A DNA stretch of 64,000 bases from Oceanihabitans sp. IOP_32. GTDB lineage: Bacteria; Bacteroidota; Bacteroidia; Flavobacteriales; Flavobacteriaceae. The notes under the pieces were generated by a model, which worked only from the letters and a program-made list of their open reading frames with translations, was not told the origin of the DNA and ran no database searches. The stretch is from the NCBI RefSeq assembly GCF_009498295.1, contig NZ_CP040813.1, forward strand, positions 601,001-665,000. The letters are read 5' to 3'. Positions 1 through 8,228 of the stretch are shown here, in pieces; the first letter of the stretch is position 1, and each line of letters begins with the position of its first letter. The translations under genes were made by a program, and so were the position numbers.

Positions 1-55
1 AAAATTACATTTAGTTTTTAAAAATTATTTCTATTCCTCTATCCATTTCATTAAG

Positions 56-499
56 CTATTCAAGCTTGGCTGTGCCTTTGTTCAATTCATTCAAATACAC
101 TAGCGTAGACGCCCCTTTATTCAAACGATTTGAGATCTTTTCTAAAGCTTTCGTCATTTCACTAAAAGCGATTTCGGGATCATTATAAGTCCCTAGATCG
201 TTATTATTAACAGTTTTTAAATAATAGACCCCCAACGTGATAACGGCAAGCGCTGCCACCCAAAACCATTTAAAATTTAACATCGGTTTAATTTTTGCAG
301 CTCGAACATCTAGAGCTAAAGGCTTTGTAAATTGCTCCTTTTTGTTTTCCGAAAAATACAAAAACATAGGTTTGTATCTTTCCAAATGAGGTGCCACCAT
401 CTCGCCAGAAAAATACGCTTTTAACTCCTGTTCTTCGGCTAAAGTCGTTTCACCGTTTTCAAATTTTTTCAGTAATTTTTCTATATTATTTAATACCAT
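56..499 (-). CDS. anti-sigma-like single-pass membrane protein
   Basis: This 147-residue protein has a charged N-terminal part (about 1-75) with the motif GETTLAEEQELKAYF, one membrane segment at about 76-94, and a short C-terminal tail. Small proteins of this layout usually follow ECF sigma genes in flavobacteria. The start overlaps the end of the upstream sigma gene by 14 nt, so the two are probably translationally coupled. The role as anti-sigma factor or sigma partner is inferred from position and topology; no zinc-binding anti-sigma motif is visible. Confidence 0.6.
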   Translation of the reverse strand: MVLNNIEKLLKKFENGETTLAEEQELKAYFSGEMVAPHLERYKPMFLYFSENKKEQFTKPLALDVRAAKIKPMLNFKWFWVAALAVITLGVYYLKTVNNNDLGTYNDPEIAFSEMTKALEKISNRLNKGASTLVYLNELNKGTAKLE

Positions 500-995
500 A
501 ATTATGCGTATTAATTAATTGTTCTCGTATTGTTTTTCTAGCTCTCGATAAGTTAACCCGCACTGCTGTATTATTCATGTCTAACATTTTTGCAATCTCA
601 TCAAGACTATAAGCCTCAATATCTCGCAACTGTATTATGCTGCGCTGTTGCTCTGGCAAGGCTTCAATAATTTTAGACACCCACTGTACACTATCGTTTA
701 ACTCCACCTGTTTTTGTAAGGGTGTTTCTCGAGCTTCATAATTACTATGTTCAATTTTTAAGTTTTGAGCTGGTTTAGATTTTAACCTATCAAAACAAAA
801 ATTTTTAGTCATCGTCATTGAAAATGCTTCCACATTTTGATACTGAGAAATCTTCTTTTTATGCCTCCATAATTTCAACAAAATCTCTTGAGTCGCATCT
901 TCAGCTTCCTCGGTCGATATAAGTAAGCGCTTTGCCAACCTAAAAACCTTGTCTTTAAAAGGCACTATCATATTTAAAAACTCCGTTTGAGTCAT
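486..995 (-). CDS. RNA polymerase ECF-type sigma-70 factor
   Basis: At 169 residues this is the usual length of an ECF sigma factor. Region 2 lies at about 10-75 and includes EEAEDATQEILLKLWRH and a downstream aromatic patch for promoter melting. Region 4 (about 105-160) contains LPEQQRSIIQLRDIEAYSLD followed by a helix-turn-helix ending SRARKTIREQL. Region 3 is absent, as expected. It would direct core polymerase to a small regulon that is not identifiable here. It forms a two-gene unit with the overlapping membrane protein downstream. Confidence 0.92.
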   Translation of the reverse strand: MTQTEFLNMIVPFKDKVFRLAKRLLISTEEAEDATQEILLKLWRHKKKISQYQNVEAFSMTMTKNFCFDRLKSKPAQNLKIEHSNYEARETPLQKQVELNDSVQWVSKIIEALPEQQRSIIQLRDIEAYSLDEIAKMLDMNNTAVRVNLSRARKTIREQLINTHNYGIK

Positions 996-1312
996 TTTTA
1001 GTTACATTTAAAACAACGTAGTCACGGCTGTTTAATATTACGACGACCAAAGCGTTGTTTTGTTACATTACCACAACAAATGTTTGGGCGTATCCCTATC
1101 GGGTCGGGCTTTCACTACTCGCTTCCTCCTACGTCGGCGAGCTCAAACAGGCCGTTCAATCCCTTACGCGAGCCTTGCCCTTAAATTACCATTCAAATTA
1201 TAATTCTAGTAATTAACCTGCTTTATCAGGGAAAAAATATAGAATAAATTATTTTTTATTAAACAATAATGTAAGTAAATTTAAAGTTTTATACTCAACA
1301 AATACAAACACT
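996..1312. other. intergenic region, divergent promoters plus GC-rich repeat
   Basis: The region separates the sigma gene (minus) from the peptidase gene (plus). Close to the sigma gene there is a 9-nt inverted repeat, AAAACAACG and CGTTGTTTT. The middle holds the GC-rich element described separately. No open frame with a convincing start was seen, and no clean TAnnTTTG promoter box was found for either gene. Confidence 0.5.
1085..1182. repeat. GC-rich intergenic repeat-like element
   Basis: About 100 nt are far richer in G and C than the AT-rich flanks. The stretch starts with GGGCGTATCCC and CGGGTCGGGCTTTC and ends with CAATCCCTTACGC. This arrangement resembles the GGGCG...CGGGTCGGGCTTTC...CAATCCCTCACGC repeats that I recall from flavobacterial intergenic regions. 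Only one copy is present here, so assignment to a repeat family rests on memory and on the sharp composition change. Confidence 0.55.
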
Positions 1313-2749
1313 ATGCGATATTTTAAACTTATCATTCTAATAATAATTTCACTTAGTACCTTGAGCTGTTATGAAGATCAAGATGACGTTCAAGTAACCG
1401 CAAGCGAAATCAACGATTTTGTTTGGAAAGGTATGAATGTTTTTTACTTGTACAAAGATGAAGTGCCAAACCTGGCAAACGACAGGTTTTCCTCAAATAG
1501 TGATTATGCAAGTTACTTGAATACCTTTACTACACCCGAAGATTTATTTGAAAGTTTAATATACCAGAGGGAAACCGTAGACCGCTTTAGCGTCATTTAT
1601 CCCGATTATTTCGAATTGGAGCAACGATTTCAAGGTATCTCGAAAACTAACGGTATGGAATTTAACCTGTTTTATCAACCCAACAGCAACACGACAGTAT
1701 TCGGGGTTATAAGACTGGTCTTGCCAAATAGTCCAGCAGATAATATGGGTTTAAAACGCGGCGATATTTTTTATGGCATTAACGGCGAGCAACTCGTAAA
1801 GAATAATTTAAGTACTTTACTAAACCAAGAAAACTACACTTTAAATCTTGGCTTTTATAACGACAAAGGTACCCCCGAAACCACTGACGATTCTATCGAT
1901 GCACTAAATACCGATGTGGCTTTAATCAAAATTGAATACACAGAAAACCCTATTTATAAAACAGCCTCAGAAATTATTGACCTTGGCAGCGAAAAAGTGG
2001 GCTACCTGATGTATAACGGGTTTGTTTCAGGTTCTGAAAACGAACTAAACACCGTATTTGGCAACTTTAAATCTAATAATATACAGCATTTAGTTGTCGA
2101 TTTACGTTACAATCCTGGTGGAGCCCTATCCACAACCACCTTTCTAGCTAGTATGATAACAGGACAGCATAACGGCGAAGTGTTCGAAAAGCTAATTTAT
2201 AATAGCGATTTGCAAAATAATAATACGTCGTATAATTTTACCGATACATTAAACAATGGCACCCCAATTAACAGCTTAGGCTTACAAAAAGTATATATAT
2301 TAACAACAAGCAGCTCTGCTTCGGCAAGCGAAGCTTTAATAAATGGACTTAGCCCCTATATTACGGTTGTACAAATTGGGGGAAAAACCACAGGAAAAAC
2401 GCAAGCTTCAATTACGATATACGACTCTCCTGATTTTAAACGAGAAGGCGCTAACCCCACACATACCTATGCCATGCAACCCCTAGTTTCAACAGGCGTG
2501 AACAAAAATGATGTGGCCGTACCAGCATCTGGCCTGTCACCTTCTCTTGGTTTTGAATATAAAGAAAACCCATATAACTACGGGGTTTTAGGCGATGTAA
2601 ATGAGCCTCTGTTAGCATTGGCCTTAGCAGACATTCAAAATGCAAGCTCTAAATTCATGGCTATAAAATCTAAATCGGGGAAAACCTTTAAATTAGTTCT
2701 CGATAGTAACACATTAAATCCGCTTGAAGGCGGCATGGTAATAGACTAA
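1313..2749 (+). CDS. S41 family C-terminal-processing-type peptidase, lipoprotein
   Basis: The 478-residue protein begins with a lipoprotein signal (hydrophobic stretch ending LSTLSC, Cys at about 19), so it is probably anchored in an outer-membrane or periplasmic leaflet. A PDZ-like region with SPADNMGLKRGDIFYGING lies at about 140-160. The S41 catalytic domain follows, with DLRYNPGG and SSSASASEALINGL. Ser335 in SASASE is the likely nucleophile, and a lysine in GGKTTGK (358 or 362) the likely general base. Substrates are unknown. The next gene starts 12 nt downstream and is probably cotranscribed. Confidence 0.88.
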   Translation: MRYFKLIILIIISLSTLSCYEDQDDVQVTASEINDFVWKGMNVFYLYKDEVPNLANDRFSSNSDYASYLNTFTTPEDLFESLIYQRETVDRFSVIYPDYFELEQRFQGISKTNGMEFNLFYQPNSNTTVFGVIRLVLPNSPADNMGLKRGDIFYGINGEQLVKNNLSTLLNQENYTLNLGFYNDKGTPETTDDSIDALNTDVALIKIEYTENPIYKTASEIIDLGSEKVGYLMYNGFVSGSENELNTVFGNFKSNNIQHLVVDLRYNPGGALSTTTFLASMITGQHNGEVFEKLIYNSDLQNNNTSYNFTDTLNNGTPINSLGLQKVYILTTSSSASASEALINGLSPYITVVQIGGKTTGKTQASITIYDSPDFKREGANPTHTYAMQPLVSTGVNKNDVAVPASGLSPSLGFEYKENPYNYGVLGDVNEPLLALALADIQNASSKFMAIKSKSGKTFKLVLDSNTLNPLEGGMVID

Positions 2750-2761
2750 AATCTAGATTTT

Positions 2762-3475
2762 TTGACTAAACATAAAACTTATTTTAATTGGAGTTCTGGT
2801 AAAGATTCCGCATTGGCTTTGTATTACCTTTTGCAAGATGAACGCTATAGTGTAGACAAGTTAATTACTACGGTTAATACCCACTACAATCGCGTATCTA
2901 TGCACGGCGTAAGATTAGAATTGCTATTTGCTCAAGCCAAATCGCTAAACATAAAGCTAAACCTTATCGAATTGCCAGAAACCCCCAATATGGAGATTTA
3001 CGAACAAAAAATGTGGGAAACTGTGGCCCAGTTAAAAAATAACGGATTTACACACACAGCTTTTGGCGATATCTATCTGGAGGATTTAAAAACCTATCGC
3101 GAAACAAAACTTGCTAAACAGAATATAAAAACCGTTTTTCCGCTCTGGAAACGCGATACCAAAGAACTTTTAAACGAGTTTTTAGATCTAGGCTTTAAAA
3201 CCATCGTGGTTTGCGCCAACTCAAAATATTTTGATAAACATGTTGTAGGAACTGTTATCGACAAAAATTTTATAAATAATTTACCCAAAGATGTCGACCC
3301 CTGCGGAGAAAATGGCGAGTTTCACACCTTTTGTTTCGACGGCCCTATTTTTGAAAACCCTATTCCCTTTACTTTAGGAGAAAAAGTTTTTCGTGAATAC
3401 GACGCCCCAAAATCTAAAGACTCACCATTTAATGATGGGAAATACGGCTTTTGGTTTTGTGATTTAATCCCATAA
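2762..3475 (+). CDS. PP-loop ATP pyrophosphatase, Dph6/COG2102 type
   Basis: The 237-residue protein has the N-type ATP pyrophosphatase loop SSGKDSA at about 11-17 and the family signature DPCGENGEFHTFCFDGP near the C-terminus. In eukaryotes and archaea relatives amidate diphthine on elongation factor 2. Bacteria lack diphthamide, so the bacterial substrate must differ. Translation appears to start at TTG, 12 nt after the peptidase stop codon; no in-frame ATG precedes the PP-loop. The gene converges on a riboswitch-controlled B12 receptor, so a link to corrinoid use is possible but unproven. Confidence 0.8.
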   Translation: MTKHKTYFNWSSGKDSALALYYLLQDERYSVDKLITTVNTHYNRVSMHGVRLELLFAQAKSLNIKLNLIELPETPNMEIYEQKMWETVAQLKNNGFTHTAFGDIYLEDLKTYRETKLAKQNIKTVFPLWKRDTKELLNEFLDLGFKTIVVCANSKYFDKHVVGTVIDKNFINNLPKDVDPCGENGEFHTFCFDGPIFENPIPFTLGEKVFREYDAPKSKDSPFNDGKYGFWFCDLIP

Positions 3476-3476
3476 A

Positions 3477-3513
3477 AAAAGTCGCTCTAAATAAGAACGA
3501 CTTTTAGTTTTTT
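3477..3513 (+). terminator. intrinsic terminator after the PP-loop ATPase gene
   Basis: A hairpin with arms AAAAGTCG and CGACTTTT (one internal C-A mismatch continued by TCT/AGA) is followed by a long T run. It starts directly at the stop codon of the upstream gene. Confidence 0.75.
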
Positions 3514-3529
3514 TTTGAGGGTAGGAAGC

Positions 3530-3600
3530 TTTTCTAAGATAAACGCGATTACGGTTTCTCGTGGCTCCTACTTCGCTCTGTCGAAATAACTGTGTGCTTT
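3530..3600. repeat. remnant of a dispersed intergenic repeat
   Basis: Read on the minus strand this stretch contains TTATTTCGACAGAGCGAAG followed by TAGGAGCCACGAGAAAC. It resembles the TCATTTCGACnGAGCGAAG...GAGAAATC repeats scattered through many Bacteroidota genomes (recollection, not searched). GTAGGA and TCCTAC form a weak imperfect inverted repeat across it. It lies between two convergent genes and carries no reading frame. Confidence 0.4.
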
Positions 3601-3617
3601 TGTTTGAATTCTAAAAA

Positions 3618-5489
3618 CTATAAATTAATATTCAAACCTAAGTTTACATTTCTACCTTTTGTGGTATAGCCTAAAATCTCGAAATAGTCTTCATTAAAAA
3701 TATTCGTTACACTCGCAAAAAGGGTCACTTTGTTTTTAATTAATTTCTGACTAAAATATAAATCAATTAAAGAGAAAGATTCTAATTCTTCATTTGTATA
3801 GGTCGAAAAATTGGTATCTGTTCGGCTTCCTACATATTGGTAATTTATAGAAGCAAAAGTGTTTTTATGAAAATTATAACCCACACTCGCATTGGCTTTG
3901 TGTTTTGGGATACGTAAACGAATACCATCCTTTAACTCGGTAAACGTGTAATTGGCACTAATGGTAAAATCTTTCAGCTTTTTTAATTCTGCTTCTGCTT
4001 CAAAGCCATGTACCGTAGCATCGGTAGTGGCGTTTTCATAAGCTGTGGTGTAAATTATGGTGTTTTCTTCTTTTCTATTAAAATATACCCCGTTTATGCG
4101 AAACCCTTTTTTGTTAGAAAACTCTAAACCGCCTTCAATGGTCGTGTTTTCTTCAGCTTCTAAGTCTGGATTAGCTCCAAAAAAACCAAACAATTGCGAT
4201 AAATTTGGGGCAATAAAAGATGTGGCATAAGAACCAAAAACCTTAGCATAACCCGTATTTACAGGAATACTGTAAGACGGATTTAAACTATAAACCAAAT
4301 GCGAACCATATTCGCTATGGTTGTTAAAACGTGTACCTGCATTTATATTCAAACCAAAGTCTGAGACATAAACCACGTTTAGATAAGGATCGGTATTGGT
4401 GTAACTTTGCTCATCGGCAAAAACACTTTTGTACTCCGCATAGTTTAACCCCACAATAGTATAAAACGCATCGTTAAACACGTATTTATTAAAGGCATCT
4501 ATCACAATGCTTTCGCCTTCATAAGTGGCTCCAAAGTCGGAAATTGTTTCTCTATCAATTTTTGAAAAAGCCGCATTTAAATGAAGACTTCCGTTGTTGT
4601 ATGCAAATTTTGGAGCAATTCCAACACGGGCTTGCTCAGAAATAAATTTATCATCGGTATCTGCAAACGTATAACTTGGTGCCGGAAAACCGTCTATGTC
4701 GGTCTTAAATTTATCGTAACTCGCAAAAGCGTCAATTTGGAAAGCATCACTAATGTGGTAGCCCAGTTTAACATTCGTATTAAATCTTGAAAATGGATCT
4801 TTTTCTGGATTATCTGATTTTGCTGCCGATAAACCATCTGCATACCTATTTCCAAAACTTGCTAAATAAGTAAATTTGTTTAGGCTACCGTTAACCGAGA
4901 CATGATTAGTAAAGCTAGAGCCGTTGTAATTTAAATCGTCTTGGGTTTGGTTTGTCCCCACTACAGTTAAAAAACTCCCTGAAATTTCTTTTGATGACGC
5001 TTTTTTAGTGGTGATGTTCACAACAGCAGTTGCTGCTGCATTTCCGTACAAGGTACTAGCCGCACCTTTTATAATTTCTATAGACTCAACGGTGTTTAAA
5101 TCAACCAATCGCAAATCGAAATCGTTTGCTACCATCGATGGGTCGTTTACTTGCACACCATCAATAAGTACTAAAACCTGTCTATTATTACCGCCTCTAA
5201 TATAATTGCCAAGATTCTGACCTTCTACACTGCGTGTGCCATTAATTTCAATACCACTTTTGGTGTTTATTAATTGAGCTATAGTTCTACCTTTGTTATT
5301 TTCAATTTCCTGGTTTGAAATTTTAATCACGGTTTTACCAGAATTTTCACGTTTTAGTTCAAAACGCGAATCGCTCACAACCACCTCATCTAATTGTTGT
5401 TCTTGTAATAAACTGGTTTGCTCTTGTGCAAAACCAAATAGAGACGCACCTAAAAACAGTGCTCCAATAACATTTGTTTTGTTATTCAT
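3618..5489 (-). CDS. btuB: TonB-dependent outer-membrane receptor, probable cobalamin receptor
   Basis: The 623-residue protein has a signal peptide (about 1-21), a TonB-box-like DEVVV, a plug domain with NYIRGGNNRQVLVLIDGVQV and a beta-barrel to the C-terminus. The length matches compact BtuB-type receptors, without the extra N-terminal carboxypeptidase-like domain seen in SusC-type proteins. The strongest evidence for the substrate is the cobalamin riboswitch in its 5' leader. It should import corrinoids to the periplasm with TonB-ExbBD energy, then hand over to the divergent ABC transporter genes. No close relative was available to confirm the specificity. Confidence 0.88.
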   Translation of the reverse strand: MNNKTNVIGALFLGASLFGFAQEQTSLLQEQQLDEVVVSDSRFELKRENSGKTVIKISNQEIENNKGRTIAQLINTKSGIEINGTRSVEGQNLGNYIRGGNNRQVLVLIDGVQVNDPSMVANDFDLRLVDLNTVESIEIIKGAASTLYGNAAATAVVNITTKKASSKEISGSFLTVVGTNQTQDDLNYNGSSFTNHVSVNGSLNKFTYLASFGNRYADGLSAAKSDNPEKDPFSRFNTNVKLGYHISDAFQIDAFASYDKFKTDIDGFPAPSYTFADTDDKFISEQARVGIAPKFAYNNGSLHLNAAFSKIDRETISDFGATYEGESIVIDAFNKYVFNDAFYTIVGLNYAEYKSVFADEQSYTNTDPYLNVVYVSDFGLNINAGTRFNNHSEYGSHLVYSLNPSYSIPVNTGYAKVFGSYATSFIAPNLSQLFGFFGANPDLEAEENTTIEGGLEFSNKKGFRINGVYFNRKEENTIIYTTAYENATTDATVHGFEAEAELKKLKDFTISANYTFTELKDGIRLRIPKHKANASVGYNFHKNTFASINYQYVGSRTDTNFSTYTNEELESFSLIDLYFSQKLIKNKVTLFASVTNIFNEDYFEILGYTTKGRNVNLGLNINL

Positions 5490-5567
5490 TTTAATTGTTA
5501 ATTACTCGGAATAGTATGACGTTGCACACCAAAACTTTTATCCCGAAAGTTTGACTTATTTATTTTT

Positions 5568-5781
5568 GAAATTGGCAGGTCTCCTGACTTATTTTATGTT
5601 ATTTTACCTTCCCATTCGTAAAACGAACAGTGGCTTAAAGAAGAAATAACATCCTTAAAAAAGGCACCCAATAATATTGAGTATAAACTTACAGTTGCGG
5701 GAACAGTTCTGGAATTGATTATACCATCGCACCAGATTCCCTTTTAATTCCTTCAGGACGTACTGAACGAAACCAAATTTC
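5568..5781 (-). ncRNA. cobalamin riboswitch
   Basis: On the minus strand this leader contains the conserved blocks in the right order: a GGGAATCTGGTGCGA segment, GTTCCCGCAACTGTAA, AGCCACTG, GGGAAGG, and the B12 box AGTCAGGAGACCTGCC at the 3' end. The ends GAAATTTGG and CCAATTTC can close a P1 stem. It lies about 80 nt upstream of the start codon of the TonB receptor, which it should repress when adenosylcobalamin or a related corrinoid is bound. No clear T-run terminator follows, so control of ribosome access is more likely. Confidence 0.95.
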
Positions 5782-5863
5782 GATGCGAAAGTAAACATTT
5801 TGTTTAATCTTTAATTAAAAAGATTTAATAATATTACATTTGAAGCATCTAAAAGAAACCTTC

Positions 5864-7006
5864 ATGAAAAAAATAGTTCTTATCTTACTCTCGGTTGTCC
5901 TATTGTCTTGTAAAAATGAGGCCTCAAAAACGGTTTTAAATTCTAAAGCATCAACCCAGTTGGATTTGAAATATGCCCAAGGCTTTAAAGTATCAGACTT
6001 TAATACCTTTAAAGTTTTGGAGATTATAAATCCGTGGCCAAAAGCTAAAAAAAGTTATCGTTACGTTTTAATTAGCAAAGAAAACGCTGCTAAAACAACC
6101 TTTAACAAAAGTGAATACGATGGTATTATTACCAATCCTATCGAGAGCCTAGTGGTCACCTCAACCACACATCTCCCAGCTTTAGAACTATTGGGTGTTA
6201 CACACACTTTAACTGGTTTTCCAGGAACACATTTTATTTCGTCTAAAAAAATAAGAACTCGTGTTGATCGTGGTTCCTTAAGAGAACTTGGCAAAAATGA
6301 AAGCATAAATACCGAAGTATTATTAGAATTAAACCCCGATGCTGTAATAGGCTTCGGTATAGACGGCAACAATAAAACCTTCGAAACTATTAAAAATTCT
6401 GGAATTCCTGTAATTTACAATGGGGATTGGGTAGAAAATTCGCCCTTAGCAAAAGCCGAATGGATAAAATTTTTTGGCGCACTTTATAATAAGGAAAAAC
6501 AAGCCGATTCTATTTTTAAAACTATTGAAAACAATTATATTGAAGCCAAAAAACTAGCACAAGCGGCAAAAAACAAACCCACGATTTTAAGCGGTGCCAT
6601 GCATAGTGATATTTGGTATTTACCAAACGGCACAAGTACCGAAGCGCAATTTTTAAAAGACGCCAACACCAATTATTTATGGAAAGACAGTACAGGCTCA
6701 GGAAGCTTAAAACTTAATTTTGAAGCTGTTTACACAAAAGCCAAAAGTGCCGATATTTGGTTAAATCCATCAAATTATATCAGTTTAGAAGCACTTAAGA
6801 ATGCGAGTACACACCATACGAAGTTTAACGCCTATAAAAACAAAACCATTTACACGGTTGCGAATACAACAGGTGAAACTGGTGGTGTTTTGTATTACGA
6901 ATTGGGATTTGCTAGACCAGATTTGGTATTAAAAGATATTATTAAAATTGCACATCCCCAATTATTAAAAGACCATGAATTATTCTTTTTTAAACCTTTA
7001 AAATAA
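5864..7006 (+). CDS. btuF: ABC transporter substrate-binding lipoprotein, probable corrinoid binder
   Basis: This is a periplasmic binding protein of the FecB/BtuF class (Peripla_BP_2). The ATG at 5864 gives a compact lipoprotein signal, MKKIVLILLSVVLLSC; an upstream TTG at 5840 would add eight residues and was rejected. The mature domain includes RVDRGSLRELGKNESINTE and a DAVIGFG strand typical of the first lobe. The stop codon abuts the GTG start of the permease gene. B12 specificity is inferred from the neighbouring riboswitch-controlled receptor. Confidence 0.82.
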   Translation: MKKIVLILLSVVLLSCKNEASKTVLNSKASTQLDLKYAQGFKVSDFNTFKVLEIINPWPKAKKSYRYVLISKENAAKTTFNKSEYDGIITNPIESLVVTSTTHLPALELLGVTHTLTGFPGTHFISSKKIRTRVDRGSLRELGKNESINTEVLLELNPDAVIGFGIDGNNKTFETIKNSGIPVIYNGDWVENSPLAKAEWIKFFGALYNKEKQADSIFKTIENNYIEAKKLAQAAKNKPTILSGAMHSDIWYLPNGTSTEAQFLKDANTNYLWKDSTGSGSLKLNFEAVYTKAKSADIWLNPSNYISLEALKNASTHHTKFNAYKNKTIYTVANTTGETGGVLYYELGFARPDLVLKDIIKIAHPQLLKDHELFFFKPLK

Positions 7007-8038
7007 GTGTCTATTTCAAAAACATACAAACTTCCATTTATAGTATTAGTTCTAGTGCTGTTCGTTTGCTTTGTAATTAATATAAATTTAGGTTCGGTTT
7101 ACATTCCTTTAAAGGATGTGTTTAACAGTCTAATTGGCAGTGATACTAATGTCGAGGCGTGGCAACATATTATTAATAACTACAGATTACCAAAAGCGAT
7201 CACAGCTATTTTAGTGGGTTCTGGATTAGGAATTTCGGGCTTGTTAATGCAAACACTTTTTAGAAACCCTTTAGCGGGGCCTTTTGTACTAGGAATTAGC
7301 TCTGGTGCAAGCCTAGGAGTTGCCTTAATTATATTGGGATCGGGTTTGTTTGGTGGTCTTTTTGCATCGTTTTTTGTATCGAAATGGAGTATAGTAATCG
7401 CGGCGAGTTTAGGAAGTTTTTTAGTACTTTTAGCGGTCTTAACAGTTTCCATTAAGGTACGGGACACTATGGCTATTCTTATTATAGGACTTATGTTTGC
7501 CAGTATAACAGCAGCCATTGTTAGTGTGCTTTCTTATTTTGGTTCGGCAGAGCAGCTACAACAATACATTTTTTGGGGTTTTGGCAGCCTTGGAAATTTA
7601 TCTTGGAATGAGTTATTTATTTTCGCTGTAATATTTTGTTTTGGTATCGTATTAAGCATCGTATCGATTAAATCTTTAAACACCTTGCTTTTAGGAGAGA
7701 ATTACGCTATAAGCTTGGGCTTAAACATAAAAAAAAGCCGGTTAATTATTATTGCTGCGACCAGTCTATTAGCAGGTACTATTACCGCATTTGCAGGCCC
7801 CATTGCTTTTATTGGTTTGGCTATTCCGCATATTACGCGTCAGGTTTTTAATACTTCAAATCATAAAATTTTATTACCCGCTGTTTTTTTGTTTGGTGCC
7901 ATTGTCATGTTAATTTGCGATAGCATTGCGCAATTACCACATAGTGATTACACCTTACCTATTAACGCCATAACCTCTATAATTGGCGCACCGGTAGTAA
8001 TTTGGTTGTTAGTTAGAAAACAGAAAATGGTATTTTAA
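7007..8038 (+). CDS. btuC: FecCD-family ABC transporter permease, probable corrinoid permease
   Basis: The 343-residue polytopic protein belongs to the BtuC/FecCD family, with many membrane segments, YRLPKAITAILVGSGLGISG in the first third, and PLAGPFVLGISSGASLG. GPIAFIGLAIPHITR matches the conserved cytoplasmic coupling region. It starts with GTG immediately after the TAA of the binding-protein gene, so the two are translationally linked. The ATPase gene follows only after a 190-nt gap containing a dispersed repeat, which is unusual within this kind of operon. Confidence 0.88.
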   Translation: MSISKTYKLPFIVLVLVLFVCFVININLGSVYIPLKDVFNSLIGSDTNVEAWQHIINNYRLPKAITAILVGSGLGISGLLMQTLFRNPLAGPFVLGISSGASLGVALIILGSGLFGGLFASFFVSKWSIVIAASLGSFLVLLAVLTVSIKVRDTMAILIIGLMFASITAAIVSVLSYFGSAEQLQQYIFWGFGSLGNLSWNELFIFAVIFCFGIVLSIVSIKSLNTLLLGENYAISLGLNIKKSRLIIIAATSLLAGTITAFAGPIAFIGLAIPHITRQVFNTSNHKILLPAVFLFGAIVMLICDSIAQLPHSDYTLPINAITSIIGAPVVIWLLVRKQKMVF

Positions 8039-8041
8039 TAA

Positions 8042-8136
8042 GAAACATTTATAACTAAAACGTGATACCCAAGGAAATGATTAAATGGATGTCGCATGTG
8101 ACCGATGAAAAAACAATAGATATAAACACATGAAAA
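8042..8136 (+). repeat. 95-nt dispersed element, copy 1, with short coupled ORF
   Basis: This segment matches 34053-34147 (opposite strand) at about 85 of 95 positions, with no insertion or deletion. It contains a 23-codon frame (8062-8133) starting GTG (TTG in the other copy), preceded by an in-frame TAA and ending TGA. That TGA overlaps an ATG as ATGA in both copies. Similarity stops at the second codon of the downstream frame. It sits inside the probable btuC-btuD operon. Whether it acts as leader peptide, RNA element or passive repeat is unknown. Confidence 0.75.
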
Positions 8137-8225
8137 CACCTTTTAACACAGCTCTAAACAAAGTCCAAAATACACAAGATAGGCGTCTACATATTTTATG
8201 GAACGTCGCGATTATAATTTATTAA
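8130..8225 (+). CDS. short open frame of 31 codons after the dispersed element
   Basis: The frame opens with the ATG that overlaps the stop of the short ORF in the 95-nt element and closes three nucleotides before the ATPase start codon. Its first residues are MKTPFNTALNK and it ends in a hydrophobic stretch, NVAIIIY. I recognise no family. It may be a real small gene, the truncated front of a lost gene, or chance. The exact fit between the repeat and the next gene is the only support. Confidence 0.25.
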   Translation: MKTPFNTALNKVQNTQDRRLHILWNVAIIIY

Positions 8226-8228
8226 GTC

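Noticed and set aside
5840-5863. Upstream TTG start for the corrinoid-binding lipoprotein
   Set aside because: It places eight charged residues before a perfect lipoprotein signal; the ATG at 5864 is a better start.
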